DNA from: Thermoleophilia bacterium
Lineage (GTDB): Bacteria > Actinomycetota > Thermoleophilia > Gaiellales > JAICJC01
Direction of reading: 5' to 3'
DNA length: 13,775 nt
NCBI GenBank assembly: GCA_025928435.1
Contig: JAICJM010000101.1
Coordinates: 1 to 13,775 of the forward strand
Shown here: positions 1 through 7,901 of the stretch, in pieces
Layout of the letters: every line of letters begins with the position of its first letter
Numbering within the stretch: position 1 is the stretch's first letter
The notes under the pieces: model-generated
Seen by the model: only the letters and a program-made list of their open reading frames with translations
Told to the model about the DNA's origin: nothing
Database searches by the model: none
Position numbers and translations under genes: made by a program

Positions 1-568
1 CACGGTCGATGATTCCGTAATCGGTCGCTTCGTCCGCACTCATGAAGAAATCTCGCTCGGTGTCGCGCGAGACCTTCTCCATCGGCTGTCCCGTCTTGTC
101 GGCGATGATCTGGTCGAGGCGCTTGCGCAGGTCGATGATCTCGCGTGCATGTATCTCAATATCGGTCGCCTGGCCCTGGAATCCAGAGCTGACCTGGTGA
201 ATCAGGATCTTGGCGTTCGGCAGGGCCATGCGCTTGCCCTTCGCGCCGCCGGCGAGCAGGAGCGCGCCCATGCTCATCGCGATGCCGACGCAGATCGTCT
301 GGACGTCCGGCTTCACGAAGTTCATCGTGTCGTAGATGGCGAGCCCGGCGTAGACGCTGCCGCCCGGGGAGTTGACGTAGAGCGAGATGTCCTTGTCGGG
401 ATCCTCGCTCTCGAGGTGCAGCAGCTGGGCCACGATCAGGTTGGCGATCTGGTCGTCGACGGGCGTCCCCAGGAAGATGATGCGCTCGTTCAGCAGCCGC
501 GAGTAGATGTCGAAGGAGCGCTCGCCCCTCGACGTCTGCTCGATCACCATCGGAATCAGTGGACTCAC
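1..568 (-). CDS. clpP: ATP-dependent Clp protease proteolytic subunit ClpP (C-terminus cut by window edge)
   Basis: ClpP is the serine peptidase that forms the two-ring proteolytic chamber. It degrades proteins unfolded by a Clp ATPase such as ClpX or ClpC in the cytoplasm. The visible 189 residues cover nearly the whole family length of about 200. The full Ser-His-Asp triad is present: S99 in GIAMSMGA, H124 in KILIHQ and D173 in TERDFF. Other family marks are YVNSPGGSV near 64-72 and the C-terminal [11 protein letters not shown]. The GTG start at 568 is chosen because GAGGAG lies 5 bases upstream and the resulting N-terminus ([20 protein letters not shown]) is typical. An ATG two bases upstream is out of frame and hits a stop at once. 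The gene follows tig by 22 bases, a common arrangement that suggests co-transcription; clpX would be expected beyond the edge. No unusual residues were seen. Confidence 0.97.
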   Translation of the reverse strand, partial: MSPLIPMVIEQTSRGERSFDIYSRLLNERIIFLGTPVDDQIANLIVAQLLHLESEDPDKDISLYVNSPGGSVYAGLAIYDTMNFVKPDVQTICVGIAMSMGALLLAGGAKGKRMALPNAKILIHQVSSGFQGQATDIEIHAREIIDLRKRLDQIIADKTGQPMEKVSRDTERDFFMSADEATDYGIIDR

Positions 569-573
569 ATGTG

Positions 574-579
574 CTCCTC
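574..579 (-). promoter_or_regulatory. Ribosome binding site of clpP
   Basis: GAGGAG on the minus strand lies 5 bases before the GTG start at 568. It sits in the 22-base gap after the tig stop. It decides the clpP start, and clpP therefore has its own translation signal rather than depending only on coupling to tig. Confidence 0.7.
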
Positions 580-590
580 GGGTTGGCCGG

Positions 591-1991
591 CTATCTCGCG
601 CCGGGGGTCCAGATCGCAGAAGACTTGGCGCTCTCCTGCGCGGTTTCCTTCTCGGGCGTCCACAACTTCTGCTTCGCGTCCGCCTGCTCCGCCGTGATCG
701 GCTTCGCGTTCTCGGTGACGATGTCGAGCGCCTTCTGGGCCGCCAGGTCGAGCCGCAGAGCCGTCTGGGCGGCGGGATCGCCGGTCAGCCGCTCGACCGC
801 CATGTCGACGTCCTCGTCGGCCTCGGCGGCCTGTTCGCGCACCCACTCCTCGACCATCTCGTCGGTGACCTCGATTCCCTCCGCGGCGACCACCGCCTCG
901 AGGGCGAGATCCTTGCGGACGAGATCGAGCGCCTGCCCGCGCATGTCCTCGACGAGCTGCTCGGGCGTCATCCCGGTGACGCGCAGGTAGTCCTCGAGCG
1001 CGACTCCGCGCGCCTGCAGTGTCTGGCTGAACGAGCGCGTCATGCTGGAAAGGCGGCTCTGGACAAGGGCGTCCGGCACAGGCGTCGAGAGCTCCGCGCC
1101 GAGCGCGTCCAGCACCGATGAGCGGAACAGGCGCTCGGACTCGGCCTCGATCACCTCGCGCACGCGCTCGTCGATGTCGGCCCGCAGCTCCTTCAGCGTG
1201 TCGAACTCGCTCACGGACATCGCGAACTCGTCATCGAGCTCGGGCAGCACGCGCTCCTTCACGTCGCTCACCTTGACGTGGAAGCTGACCTCCTTGCCGG
1301 CCAGGTGCTCGGCGGCGTAGTCGTCGGGCATCGTCAGCGCGATGTCGCGCTCCTCCCCCGGCTTCATGCCGACCAGCCCCTGCTCCAGCTCGGTCACGAG
1401 CCGGCCGGTGCCGAGCTCGACCGCGTACTGCTTTCCCGAGCCGCCGTCGAACGGTGTGCCGTCCATCGTGCCCTCGAAGTCGATGAGAAGGAAATCTCCG
1501 TCCTGGGCCCCGCGCTCGACCGCGGTCAGCTCCGCGACCGTCGAGCGCAGCCGCTCGATCTCGGCGTCGACGGCCTCCTGCGGCACCGTGCCCTCGGCCT
1601 CGGGCTTCACGCCCTCGAGGCCCTTGTACGACTTCACCTCCGGCGGCGGCTTCACCTCCACCTCGGCGCTGAAGGCGAACGGCGCGCCCTCGAGCGGCTC
1701 GTCCGTCCAGTCGATCGTCGGCCGGTCGATCGGGTCGATCCCGGCCACCGCCACCGCCCGCGAGTACCACCCGCTCAGGTGATCCCGCAGCGCCTCCTCG
1801 ACCACCATGTCGCGGCCGACCTGGCGCATGACGAGCGGCTTGGGCGCCTTGCCCTTCCGGAATCCGGGCACCCTGATGGAACGCGAGAGATCGGACAGCG
1901 CGTGGTCGAACGCATGGTCGACATCGCCCGCGGGCACCTCAACATCGAGACGGACGCGGTTGTCGGCGAGTTCGGAGACCTGAGTCTTCAT
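591..1991 (-). CDS. tig: Trigger factor, ribosome-associated chaperone / peptidyl-prolyl isomerase
   Basis: Trigger factor docks at the ribosomal exit tunnel and shields new chains; its FKBP-like domain can isomerise proline bonds. The product has 466 residues. The N-terminal ribosome-binding domain (about 1-110) carries the signature [14 protein letters not shown] at 41-54. The FKBP-type domain spans about 160-245 ([20 protein letters not shown], then [11 protein letters not shown]). A helical C-terminal chaperone domain follows from about 250 to 430, and the tail to 466 is polar. The frame is open upstream to 2189, but the ATG at 1991 gives the canonical family N-terminus ([20 protein letters not shown]). 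No strong ribosome site is visible there. The gene leads a tig-clpP unit. The tail contains the tripeptide WTP twice (444-446 and 461-463), which is not part of the core fold. Confidence 0.97.
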   Translation of the reverse strand: MKTQVSELADNRVRLDVEVPAGDVDHAFDHALSDLSRSIRVPGFRKGKAPKPLVMRQVGRDMVVEEALRDHLSGWYSRAVAVAGIDPIDRPTIDWTDEPLEGAPFAFSAEVEVKPPPEVKSYKGLEGVKPEAEGTVPQEAVDAEIERLRSTVAELTAVERGAQDGDFLLIDFEGTMDGTPFDGGSGKQYAVELGTGRLVTELEQGLVGMKPGEERDIALTMPDDYAAEHLAGKEVSFHVKVSDVKERVLPELDDEFAMSVSEFDTLKELRADIDERVREVIEAESERLFRSSVLDALGAELSTPVPDALVQSRLSSMTRSFSQTLQARGVALEDYLRVTGMTPEQLVEDMRGQALDLVRKDLALEAVVAAEGIEVTDEMVEEWVREQAAEADEDVDMAVERLTGDPAAQTALRLDLAAQKALDIVTENAKPITAEQADAKQKLWTPEKETAQESAKSSAIWTPGAR

Positions 1992-2034
1992 ACGGGGGTG
2001 ACGCCGTGGGTCGAGCCCCCGGAGCCGTTCTCTA

Positions 2035-2064
2035 ACCTTAGTCGCGCCGGGGCGGGTGTGCCAC
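2035..2064 (-). promoter_or_regulatory. Possible promoter for tig-clpP
   Basis: On the minus strand GTGGCA (2059-2064, four of six matches to TTGACA) and TAAGGT (2035-2040, three of six to TATAAT) are separated by 18 bases. This would start RNA near 2029, about 40 bases before the tig ATG. The match is weak, and the position between antiporter and tig is the main support. Confidence 0.22.
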
Positions 2065-2073
2065 CGGCGCGAC
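2041..2073. terminator. Hairpin between antiporter and tig (possible terminator without U-tract)
   Basis: GTCGCGCCGG at 2041-2050 and its exact reverse complement at 2064-2073 form a 10-base GC-rich stem with a 13-base loop. It lies 19 bases past the antiporter stop on the minus strand. No run of T follows on either strand, so it is not a classical intrinsic terminator. It also overlaps the spacer and -35 of the weak tig promoter proposed here, so it could be regulatory instead. Confidence 0.35.
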
Positions 2074-2091
2074 CCGAGGTTCCGAGGGGCG

Positions 2092-3429
2092 CTAGACGAC
2101 CGCCGCGACCGGCTCGACAGCAGCCTCTGCAGGCGCATCGCCGGGCCGCACGAGGAGCTCCTCCCGCGGCACCCGATCGAGCCAGGCACCGGCCGCGAGC
2201 GAGGTGACGATCGCGAGCAGGACGAGGACGGCGTAGAACGGCTGGCTGATGATCCCGGCGGCGAACGCCGTCGAGGCGACGACGATGCCCGGGCCGCCGC
2301 GGGCGTTCATGGCGACGGCCAGGTTGAGCGACGAGCGGCTCGTCTCGCCGGCCACGCGGGCGCCGACGAAGACGCTCGCAGCCTTGATCGCGCAGGCGGC
2401 GACCAGGAAGCAGACAAAGAAGACGGCACTGAAGCCGTGCACCAGGTCGAGCCCGAGCCCGATCATCGCGAAGTAGATCGGGATGAAGAAGGCGAGGGCG
2501 AAGCTCGTGAGGGCCATGGTGGCCTCGGAGGGCTCGGCCTCGATCGAGCCGACGACGATGCCGGCGACGAGGGCCCCGAAGAAGGCCTCGATGCCCAGGC
2601 CGAGCGCGGCGATCGTGAGCAGGAACATGAACGTCAGCTGGTGGCCGATCGGGCTGGCGCGCTGGATCAGGTTGACGCGCAGGCCGCCGATCCAGCGGTA
2701 GGCGACCGGGCCGGCCAGCAGCGACACCGCCAGGAAGGCGACGGTCGCGAGGATGTGGTAGGCCAGGTCGATGTTCGAGCCGCCGACGATCCCGAGCGCG
2801 TTCGGCACGCCGAAAAGCGCGCCGGACTGGGCGCCGGCGTAGCCGATGGCGATCGCCAGGACCACGTAGAGGACGAGGTCCTCCAGCACGGCGACACCGA
2901 GGACGACGCGGGCGAAGTTCGTGTCGAGGATCCCGAGGTCGTGCATGATCCGCGAGATCACGGGGATGCTGGTGACGGCCATCGAGATGGCGAAGACGAG
3001 CAGGAACGACTTGCTGTTGCCGTTCACGCCCCACATGCGGTGCAGGCTCGTGAACTGCAGGATCGCGACCCCGGCCACGAACGGGATCAGCATCCCGGAC
3101 ACGAAGACGGCGCCGACGGTGCGGCGCTCCTCGCGGTGGAAGACGCGCCGGATCTCGACGCCCGTGACGAAGAGCAGCAGCAGCAGGCCGAGCTGGTTGA
3201 CCGCGCTCAGTACGGTGGGCGTCGCGCCCGTGGTCGGGAAGACCCAGGCCTGGGCGTGCGGGAAGAACTCGCCGAACAGCGTCGCGCCCAGCAGCAGGCC
3301 GCCGACGACCTCGCCGATCGCGCGGGGCTGGCGGTAGCGGACGAACACCGAGCCCATGCCGTGCGCGACCAGCAGCAGCGCGGCAAAGGCGATGAGGATA
3401 TGGGCGATATCCGCCGTCTGAAGGGACAC
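2092..3429 (-). CDS. CPA2-family cation:proton antiporter
   Basis: An integral membrane exchanger of the monovalent cation:proton antiporter-2 (Kef/NapA-like) family, which moves Na+ or K+ against protons and supports pH and ion balance. The product has 445 residues with about 12-13 hydrophobic segments. Family marks are RQPRAIGEVVGGLLLG at 33-48, TSIPVISRIMHDLGIL at 153-168, the acidic pair E183-D184 in the helix GVAVLEDLVLYV (expected ion-binding site), K349 in AIKAASV, and NARGGPGIV at 375-383. There is no C-terminal nucleotide-binding (TrkA-N/RCK) domain, so it is shorter than KefB or KefC. The frame opens at 3462, but the GTG at 3429 is preferred because AAGGAG lies 5 bases upstream. It stands between the transporter locus and tig, and no functional link to either is evident. 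The ion carried cannot be told from the sequence. Confidence 0.9.
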   Translation of the reverse strand: MSLQTADIAHILIAFAALLLVAHGMGSVFVRYRQPRAIGEVVGGLLLGATLFGEFFPHAQAWVFPTTGATPTVLSAVNQLGLLLLLFVTGVEIRRVFHREERRTVGAVFVSGMLIPFVAGVAILQFTSLHRMWGVNGNSKSFLLVFAISMAVTSIPVISRIMHDLGILDTNFARVVLGVAVLEDLVLYVVLAIAIGYAGAQSGALFGVPNALGIVGGSNIDLAYHILATVAFLAVSLLAGPVAYRWIGGLRVNLIQRASPIGHQLTFMFLLTIAALGLGIEAFFGALVAGIVVGSIEAEPSEATMALTSFALAFFIPIYFAMIGLGLDLVHGFSAVFFVCFLVAACAIKAASVFVGARVAGETSRSSLNLAVAMNARGGPGIVVASTAFAAGIISQPFYAVLVLLAIVTSLAAGAWLDRVPREELLVRPGDAPAEAAVEPVAAVV

Positions 3430-3434
3430 CTGCG

Positions 3435-3440
3435 CTCCTT
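3435..3440 (-). promoter_or_regulatory. Ribosome binding site deciding the antiporter start
   Basis: AAGGAG on the minus strand ends 5 bases before the GTG at 3429. This supports the shorter protein over the start 11 codons upstream at 3462, which would place this site inside the coding region. Confidence 0.65.
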
Positions 3441-3476
3441 GGGGGGGAAGCGGGGCCCACACCCCGCGTCTCTACG

Positions 3477-3505
3477 AGGCTACGAGGCGCTGAAGAACCG
3501 GACAA
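3477..3505 (-). promoter_or_regulatory. Possible promoter for the antiporter gene
   Basis: TTGTCC (3500-3505) and TAGCCT (3477-3482) on the minus strand are separated by 17 bases. They would start RNA near 3470, giving a leader of about 40 bases. The leader would contain a small hairpin with 6-base arms (3450-3455 and 3462-3467). The hexamers match the consensus only partly (four and three of six). Confidence 0.25.
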
Positions 3506-3542
3506 CCCCCCGAACGGGGGCCGGGGACGGCGCAGCCCCCAC

Positions 3543-3579
3543 GCGGGGACAGTCCCCGTTTTTGGGGGACTGTCCCCGC
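3543..3579. repeat. Perfect inverted repeat, REP/BIME-like or MITE-like hairpin
   Basis: Two exactly complementary 15-base arms (3543-3557 and 3565-3579) flank a 7-base loop, GTTTTTG. Each arm holds its own near-palindrome, GGGGACAGTCCCC or GGGGACTGTCCCC, broken only at the centre. This nested symmetry is typical of REP-type elements mobilised by REP-associated tyrosine transposases; membership in such a family is inferred. It begins 8 bases past the stop of the dppC-type permease gene on the minus strand, so it may also protect or end that transcript. No second copy was seen in this window. Confidence 0.6.
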
Positions 3580-3587
3580 TGGCCGGT

Positions 3588-4442
3588 TCACACAGCCTTG
3601 CGGTCGGCGAGTCGCTCGCCGAGCAGCGTGAAGGCGCACACCGTGATCACGATCAGCGCGCCCGCGTAGAGCGACTCGGCCGGGTGCCCCGCCAGGATGT
3701 TCTGCTCGCCCGCGGACACCATCACGCCCCAGTCGGCCGTCGGCGGCTGCACGCCGAGCCCGAGGAACGAGAGCCCCGCGAGGTCGATCATCACGTACCC
3801 GAACGAGACCGTGGCCTGGGCGACGATCAGCGGCACCAGGTTCGGCACGAGGTGCCGGGCGCAGATCCGGACCGCCGAGAAGCCCTGCACCTCGAGCGCC
3901 GCCACGTAGGCGAGCCGCCGCTCGCGGATGGCCGCGCCGCGGGTGACGCGGGCCAGGTAGGGCATGTGCGCGATCGCGAGCGCGATGACCGCCGAGCGCA
4001 GGCCCGCCCCGAAGAACGCGATCACGAGGATCGCAAGCAGGATCCCGGGGAAGGCGAAGATGACGTCGAGGACGCGCGAGAGGACGCCGTCGACGAAGCC
4101 GCCCCGCCACGCCGCCACGAGCGCCAGCGGCACGCCCAGGGCGACCTCGAGGAGCACGACCAGGAGCGGCCCGACCAGGCTCGTGCGCGACCCGGCGATC
4201 AGCCGCGAGAGCAGGTCGCGGCCGGTGTCGTCGGTGCCGAGCAGGTGCGCCGACGAGGGGCCCGCGAACGGGTGCAGGAGGTCGATCGCGTTCGGGTCGT
4301 GCGGCGTGATGACCGGCGCGAGGATCGCGACGAGCGCCAGCAGGACGATGACGACGGCGCTCACGATCCCCACGGCGCCGATCCGCGGCAGCCGCGCGAA
4401 CCCGAGCCGCCGTCCGGCGGGCGCGACCGAGATCCCGGTCAC
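3588..4442 (-). CDS. ABC transporter permease, DppC/OppC type
   Basis: One of the two inner-membrane channel subunits of a peptide/nickel-type (family 5) ABC importer. The product has 284 residues. A short cytoplasmic N-terminus leads to a first membrane helix at about 21-45. The family motif LLGTDDTGRDLLSRLIAGSR is at 67-86, with about five further helices after it. The EAA loop that docks on the ATPase is near 178-205 (YVAALEVQGFSAVRICARH). The characteristic LSFLGLGVQPPTADWGVMVS is at 224-243. The start is GTG, with GGGAG 6 bases upstream. It overlaps the stop of the dppB-type gene by four bases (GTGA), so translation is probably coupled. It is the last gene of the leftward operon. Substrate cannot be read from the permease. 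Confidence 0.94.
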   Translation of the reverse strand: MTGISVAPAGRRLGFARLPRIGAVGIVSAVVIVLLALVAILAPVITPHDPNAIDLLHPFAGPSSAHLLGTDDTGRDLLSRLIAGSRTSLVGPLLVVLLEVALGVPLALVAAWRGGFVDGVLSRVLDVIFAFPGILLAILVIAFFGAGLRSAVIALAIAHMPYLARVTRGAAIRERRLAYVAALEVQGFSAVRICARHLVPNLVPLIVAQATVSFGYVMIDLAGLSFLGLGVQPPTADWGVMVSAGEQNILAGHPAESLYAGALIVITVCAFTLLGERLADRKAV

Positions 4443-5392
4443 GGGCCGCTCCCACCGACCTCGATCCGGGGGTCGATCAGCGCGTAGAGCACGTCCACGA
4501 TCGTGTTCACGACGATGAACGCCGCCACCAGGATGAGGCAGATCGCCTGCACGACCGGGATGTCCTTCTGCCCGACCGCCTCGACCAGATACGACCCGAG
4601 CCCGTTGAGGGCGAACGCGTTCTCGACCACGACCGTGCCCGCGATCAGGCTCGCAACGGTGAGGCCGGCGACGGTCGTGATCGGGATGAGCGCGTTTCGC
4701 AGGACATGCCGGCGGATGACGAGCCGCTCGGGGATGCCGCGCCCGCGAGCGGTGTCGACGTGCTCGCGGCGCAGCTCCTCGTTCGCCGCGGCCCGCGTGA
4801 GCCGGGCCACGTATGCGACGCCCGCGAGGGCGAGCGCGACCGCCGGCATGGTCATGTGCTTCAGCTCGTCCGCGAAGCCGGAGCCGGTCCCGAGCGCAGG
4901 CAGCCAGCCGAGCTGGAGGGTGAAGACCGAGATCAGGACGATGGCCGCGACGAACGACGGCGTCGAGGTGCCGACGGCGGTCGCCCCCAGGATCACCGTG
5001 TCGGTGTGGCCCTTGTGCAGCGCCGACACCACGCCGAGCGCGACGCCGACGAGCAGGATCAGCACCGCCGCATAGACGACCAGGAACACGGTCGTCCCGA
5101 TCCGGGGCTCGATCAGCTGCGACACCTGCTGGCGGAACACGATCGAGCGCCCGAAGTCGCCGTGCAGCACGCCGGTCAGCCAGTCCCAGTAGCGCACGAG
5201 GAACGGCTTGTCGAACCCGTATTCGTGACTGATGGCCTTCAGCGTCGCCGGCGACAGCGGACGGCCGCCGGTCACGGCGTCGAGTGGGCTCCCCGGGGCG
5301 AGGTAGACCGCGCCGTAGACGATGAAGCTCGTCGCGAGCAGGGTCGCCGCGAGGGCGGCGATCCTGCGGGCGATGAAGGCTCCCAGGCCCAC
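4439..5392 (-). CDS. ABC transporter permease, DppB/OppB type
   Basis: The partner channel subunit of the same family-5 ABC importer. The product has 317 residues with six predicted membrane helices; the first is at about 9-31, followed by the typical LAPGSPLD (31-38). The periplasmic-facing segment holds ISHEYGFDKPFLVRYWDWL (54-72) and GDFGRS (78-83), both usual in DppB. The EAA loop is at about 203-236 (AANEELRREHVDTARGRGIP). VVENAFALNGLG at 255-266 and the C-terminal DPRI at 307-310 also match the family. The GTG start lies only three bases after the stop of the binding-protein gene, and the end overlaps dppC by four bases, so the three genes form one transcription unit. All usual motifs are intact. 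Confidence 0.95.
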   Translation of the reverse strand: MGLGAFIARRIAALAATLLATSFIVYGAVYLAPGSPLDAVTGGRPLSPATLKAISHEYGFDKPFLVRYWDWLTGVLHGDFGRSIVFRQQVSQLIEPRIGTTVFLVVYAAVLILLVGVALGVVSALHKGHTDTVILGATAVGTSTPSFVAAIVLISVFTLQLGWLPALGTGSGFADELKHMTMPAVALALAGVAYVARLTRAAANEELRREHVDTARGRGIPERLVIRRHVLRNALIPITTVAGLTVASLIAGTVVVENAFALNGLGSYLVEAVGQKDIPVVQAICLILVAAFIVVNTIVDVLYALIDPRIEVGGSGP

Positions 5393-5395
5393 GGC

Positions 5396-7111
5396 CTACG
5401 TGGCTCCGACGTCCCGGGCCCAGGGGTAGTACAGGTAGCAGAACGACGCCGGGGCGCCGGTGACGCGCGAGTTCAGGAAGAGCGGCACCGCCGGCGACAC
5501 CAGCGGCAGGTTGGCCGGCTGCTTCGCGAGCACGCTCTGGGCGCCGATGATGAGCGCCGCCCGCTTGTCGTCGTCGGACTCGCCGATCGCGGCGTCGAGG
5601 TTCTTCGTCACCGTCGCGTTGTCGTAGTCGTCGTAGTTGTAGGAGACGGCGGCGTCGGGCGGCTGCGGCGTCACGGTGTCATAGAGCGTCTCGAGCGGCT
5701 CGGGGATGTCGGCGTAGTTCTCCGACACGAAGAGGTCGATGCCCTTGCGCGCGTCGGACGAGAAGAAGAGGTCGCCGTAGTCGTTCGGGTTGATCGCCTT
5801 GATGCGCACGTCGAGCCCGATCTTCTTGCCCGCGTCCTGGATGACCGAGGCGATGTTGATGTAACGCTGGAACGCCGCCCGGGTCGCGATGACGACCGTG
5901 CCGCTCGTATCGCCCTTGGCGGCGAGCTTCTTCGCGCCCTCGATGTCGACCTCGGGCTGCGGCAGCTTGGCGAAGGCCGCCGCCGCCTGCGAGCGCGCGT
6001 ACCCCCACTGGCCCAGCGGCAGCTGCGTGTTCGGGAGCGGCGTCGCGGCGCCGTTGTACACGGTCTGCGCGAGCGCCTTGCGGTCGACCGCCATGAGCAG
6101 CGCGCGGCGGATGTTGATGTCCGCCAGCGGGCCGGTCGTGGTCGCGATGTAGATGACGGTGAAGAGCATGCTCTTGCCCAGGTAGAGCTTGCCCGCGGAG
6201 GTCGAGCGCAGCTGGTTCAGGCCGCTGTAGGGGGTGTGGTACGCGCCGTCGATCTCCCCGCTCAGAAGCCCCGTGGTCATCGTCGACTCCTCCGGGATGA
6301 AGCTGAACTGGATCGCCTTGGTCATGGGCTTGTGGGCGGTGTCCCAGTAGTCGTCGTTGCGGGCGAGGCCGATGTTCGCGCCCTGGTTCCAGCCCGTGAA
6401 CTTGAACGGCCCCGTGCCAACCGGGCCGGCGGCCGGCGTGCCGTAGTTCTTGCCCTTCGACTTGACGTAGGCCTGCGGCCCGACCCCGCCGGCGGGCGTC
6501 GACATCAGCCCGGGGAAGGTGACGTCGGCCTTCTTCATGCGGACGGTCACCTCCCACGGGCCGGTCTGGTCGATGCTCTTCACGTTCGAGAATGCGAAGA
6601 ACCAGTAGGAGTTCGGGTTCTGGTTGCGCTTAAGGCTGTAGATGACGTCGGCGGTCGTCATGGGGCTGCCGTCGTGGAACTTCACGCCCTGGCGGATCGT
6701 GTAGACGTGGGTGAGGTCGTCGGCGAGCTTGTACGACTCGGCCAGCGACGGCTCGATCTCGAACTGGGGCGTCAGCCGCATCAGGCACTCGGTCACGTTC
6801 GTGACGACCGTGTTCTCCTCGTAGTTGTAGGAGTAGATCCAGTCGAGCGACGACGGCTCGTAGAAGAGCCCCCACTTGAGCTGGGCCAGCTCGCCGCTGG
6901 GCGCCGGCGTGGTGACCGCGGTGCCGACCTCGGTGACACCGGACGCGCTGGTCGAACCGGAGCCGCCGCTCGACCCGCTGCCGCACGCCGCGGCGATGGC
7001 CGCGATCGCGGGCACGGTCAGGCCGAGGGCGGCCCCCCGGCGGAACAGGTCGGCCCGGGACAGCCCGTCCCGGGTCAGCTCCTCGTACAGGTCGAAGCGA
7101 TCCTCAGTCAT
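5396..7111 (-). CDS. Extracellular solute-binding protein family 5 (dipeptide/oligopeptide type), lipoprotein
   Basis: The receptor that captures the substrate outside the cell and delivers it to the permeases. The product has 571 residues, within the family's usual 500-600. The N-terminus runs LSRADLFRRGAALGL (17-31), a twin-arginine-like stretch with RR at 24-25. A hydrophobic segment and a lipid-attachment site follow, ending in AIAAAC with C43 as the likely lipidated residue. A Gly/Ser linker spans about 44-60. The SBP_bac_5 domain then fills the rest, including the usual VYTIRQGVKFHDGSPMTTAD-type segment and the later GTGPFKF and IRRALLMAVDR motifs. The ATG at 7111 is chosen over an upstream extension to 7180, which would lie within gntR. 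GGAGG is 3 bases before it, and it overlaps the gntR stop by 8 bases. The ligand is not predictable; the context suggests an amide-containing compound. Confidence 0.93.
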   Translation of the reverse strand: MTEDRFDLYEELTRDGLSRADLFRRGAALGLTVPAIAAIAAACGSGSSGGSGSTSASGVTEVGTAVTTPAPSGELAQLKWGLFYEPSSLDWIYSYNYEENTVVTNVTECLMRLTPQFEIEPSLAESYKLADDLTHVYTIRQGVKFHDGSPMTTADVIYSLKRNQNPNSYWFFAFSNVKSIDQTGPWEVTVRMKKADVTFPGLMSTPAGGVGPQAYVKSKGKNYGTPAAGPVGTGPFKFTGWNQGANIGLARNDDYWDTAHKPMTKAIQFSFIPEESTMTTGLLSGEIDGAYHTPYSGLNQLRSTSAGKLYLGKSMLFTVIYIATTTGPLADINIRRALLMAVDRKALAQTVYNGAATPLPNTQLPLGQWGYARSQAAAAFAKLPQPEVDIEGAKKLAAKGDTSGTVVIATRAAFQRYINIASVIQDAGKKIGLDVRIKAINPNDYGDLFFSSDARKGIDLFVSENYADIPEPLETLYDTVTPQPPDAAVSYNYDDYDNATVTKNLDAAIGESDDDKRAALIIGAQSVLAKQPANLPLVSPAVPLFLNSRVTGAPASFCYLYYPWARDVGAT

Positions 7112-7874
7112 CGTCCTCCCCCGTCTTCTCGACTCGTGACCGGCCGGCGTCGTCGGCGCCCATGACCAGGCTCGCGACACCGCGGATGTGGTCCGTCATC
7201 GCCCGTTCGGCAGCCTCGGCGTCGCCCGCCTCGATCGCGGCCAGGATGGCGCGATGGGCGTCGCGCGAGCGCCGCCGCCGCTCGGGCGTCTGCAGGTTGC
7301 GGCGGCGGGTCTGGTTCAGCACCTCCATCGAGGTCTCCACGAGCTTCACCAGCACGTGGTTGCGGGTCGCGAGCGCGATCGCGTGGTGGAACCGGGCGTC
7401 CAGGTCGGCCGCCCGCTCCGGATCGGTCTCGGACTCGAGCTCGGCCGTGATCCGATGGAGCCCCTGCACGTCCGTGGCGGTCGCCCGCTCGGCGGCGCGG
7501 GCGGCGATCGGCGGCTCGAGCGCCTCGCGGAAGTCGAGCAGCTCGGCCACCTCACGCGCGTTCTGCGTCAGGTAGCCGATGATTGCGCCGGTGAACTCCG
7601 ACCGGTACGGCCCCCGCACCTCCGTTCCGCGGCCCTGCCGGCGCGACACGAGGCCCTTGAGCGCGAGCTCGTGGATCGCCTCACGCACGAGGCCGCGCGA
7701 CACGCCCAGCAGCTGGGCCAGCTCACGTTCGGGCGGCAGCTTGCGGCCCGGCGCCAGCTCGCCCGAGACGATCATCGCCTCGAGGCGCGCCGCGACCGAT
7801 TCCGAGAGGCGCACAGCCCGCGGGCTGAGCGCTCCCCAGTCGACGGCCGGAGCCGGATTCTCGGCCCCGCCCAC
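7104..7874 (-). CDS. GntR-family transcriptional regulator, FadR subfamily (FCD domain)
   Basis: A ligand-responsive DNA-binding protein, probably the local regulator of both divergent operons. From the GTG at 7874 the product has 256 residues. A winged helix-turn-helix spans about 24-87 and includes LPPERELAQLLGVSR and LVREAIHELALKGLVSRRQG. An all-helical FCD effector domain follows at about 105-235. It keeps the usual metal/ligand set: D159 and H163 (DARFHH), H207 (DAHRAI) and H229 (MTDHI). FCD domains often bind metal plus a carboxylic acid, which fits acid catabolism. The frame is open to a GTG at 7934, but that would put the start inside the promoter and operator proposed here, so the shorter form is preferred. 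No good ribosome site precedes 7874. The end overlaps the binding-protein start by 8 bases. Confidence 0.88.
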   Translation of the reverse strand: MGGAENPAPAVDWGALSPRAVRLSESVAARLEAMIVSGELAPGRKLPPERELAQLLGVSRGLVREAIHELALKGLVSRRQGRGTEVRGPYRSEFTGAIIGYLTQNAREVAELLDFREALEPPIAARAAERATATDVQGLHRITAELESETDPERAADLDARFHHAIALATRNHVLVKLVETSMEVLNQTRRRNLQTPERRRRSRDAHRAILAAIEAGDAEAAERAMTDHIRGVASLVMGADDAGRSRVEKTGEDDD

Positions 7875-7901
7875 CCTCAGGCGGTATGGTAGGGTTGCCG
7901 C

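Noticed and set aside
1992..2189. N-terminal extension of trigger factor
   Set aside because: The extension runs through the intergenic hairpin into the antiporter gene and lies before the canonical family N-terminus.
3506..3520. Small C-run/G-run hairpin (5-base stem, 4-base loop) and the nearby tandem TACGAGGC pair at 3473-3488
   Set aside because: Too short and too expected at this GC content to call as a terminator or repeat family.
3430..3587. Small gene or RNA in the gap between the permease and the antiporter
   Set aside because: The gap holds G/C-run hairpins, a possible promoter and the REP-like repeat; no frame with a plausible start and ribosome site, and no tRNA-like fold, was seen.
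2056..3669. Long open frame on the plus strand over the antiporter (537 codons)
   Set aside because: Low-complexity Asp/Glu/Arg/Gln-rich translation opposite a clear membrane protein; a GC-driven shadow frame.
4706..7165. Long open frame on the plus strand (819 codons)
   Set aside because: It is antisense to the binding-protein and dppB genes, is extremely rich in Arg, Asp, Gly and Val with no recognisable domain, and is explained by the high GC content.
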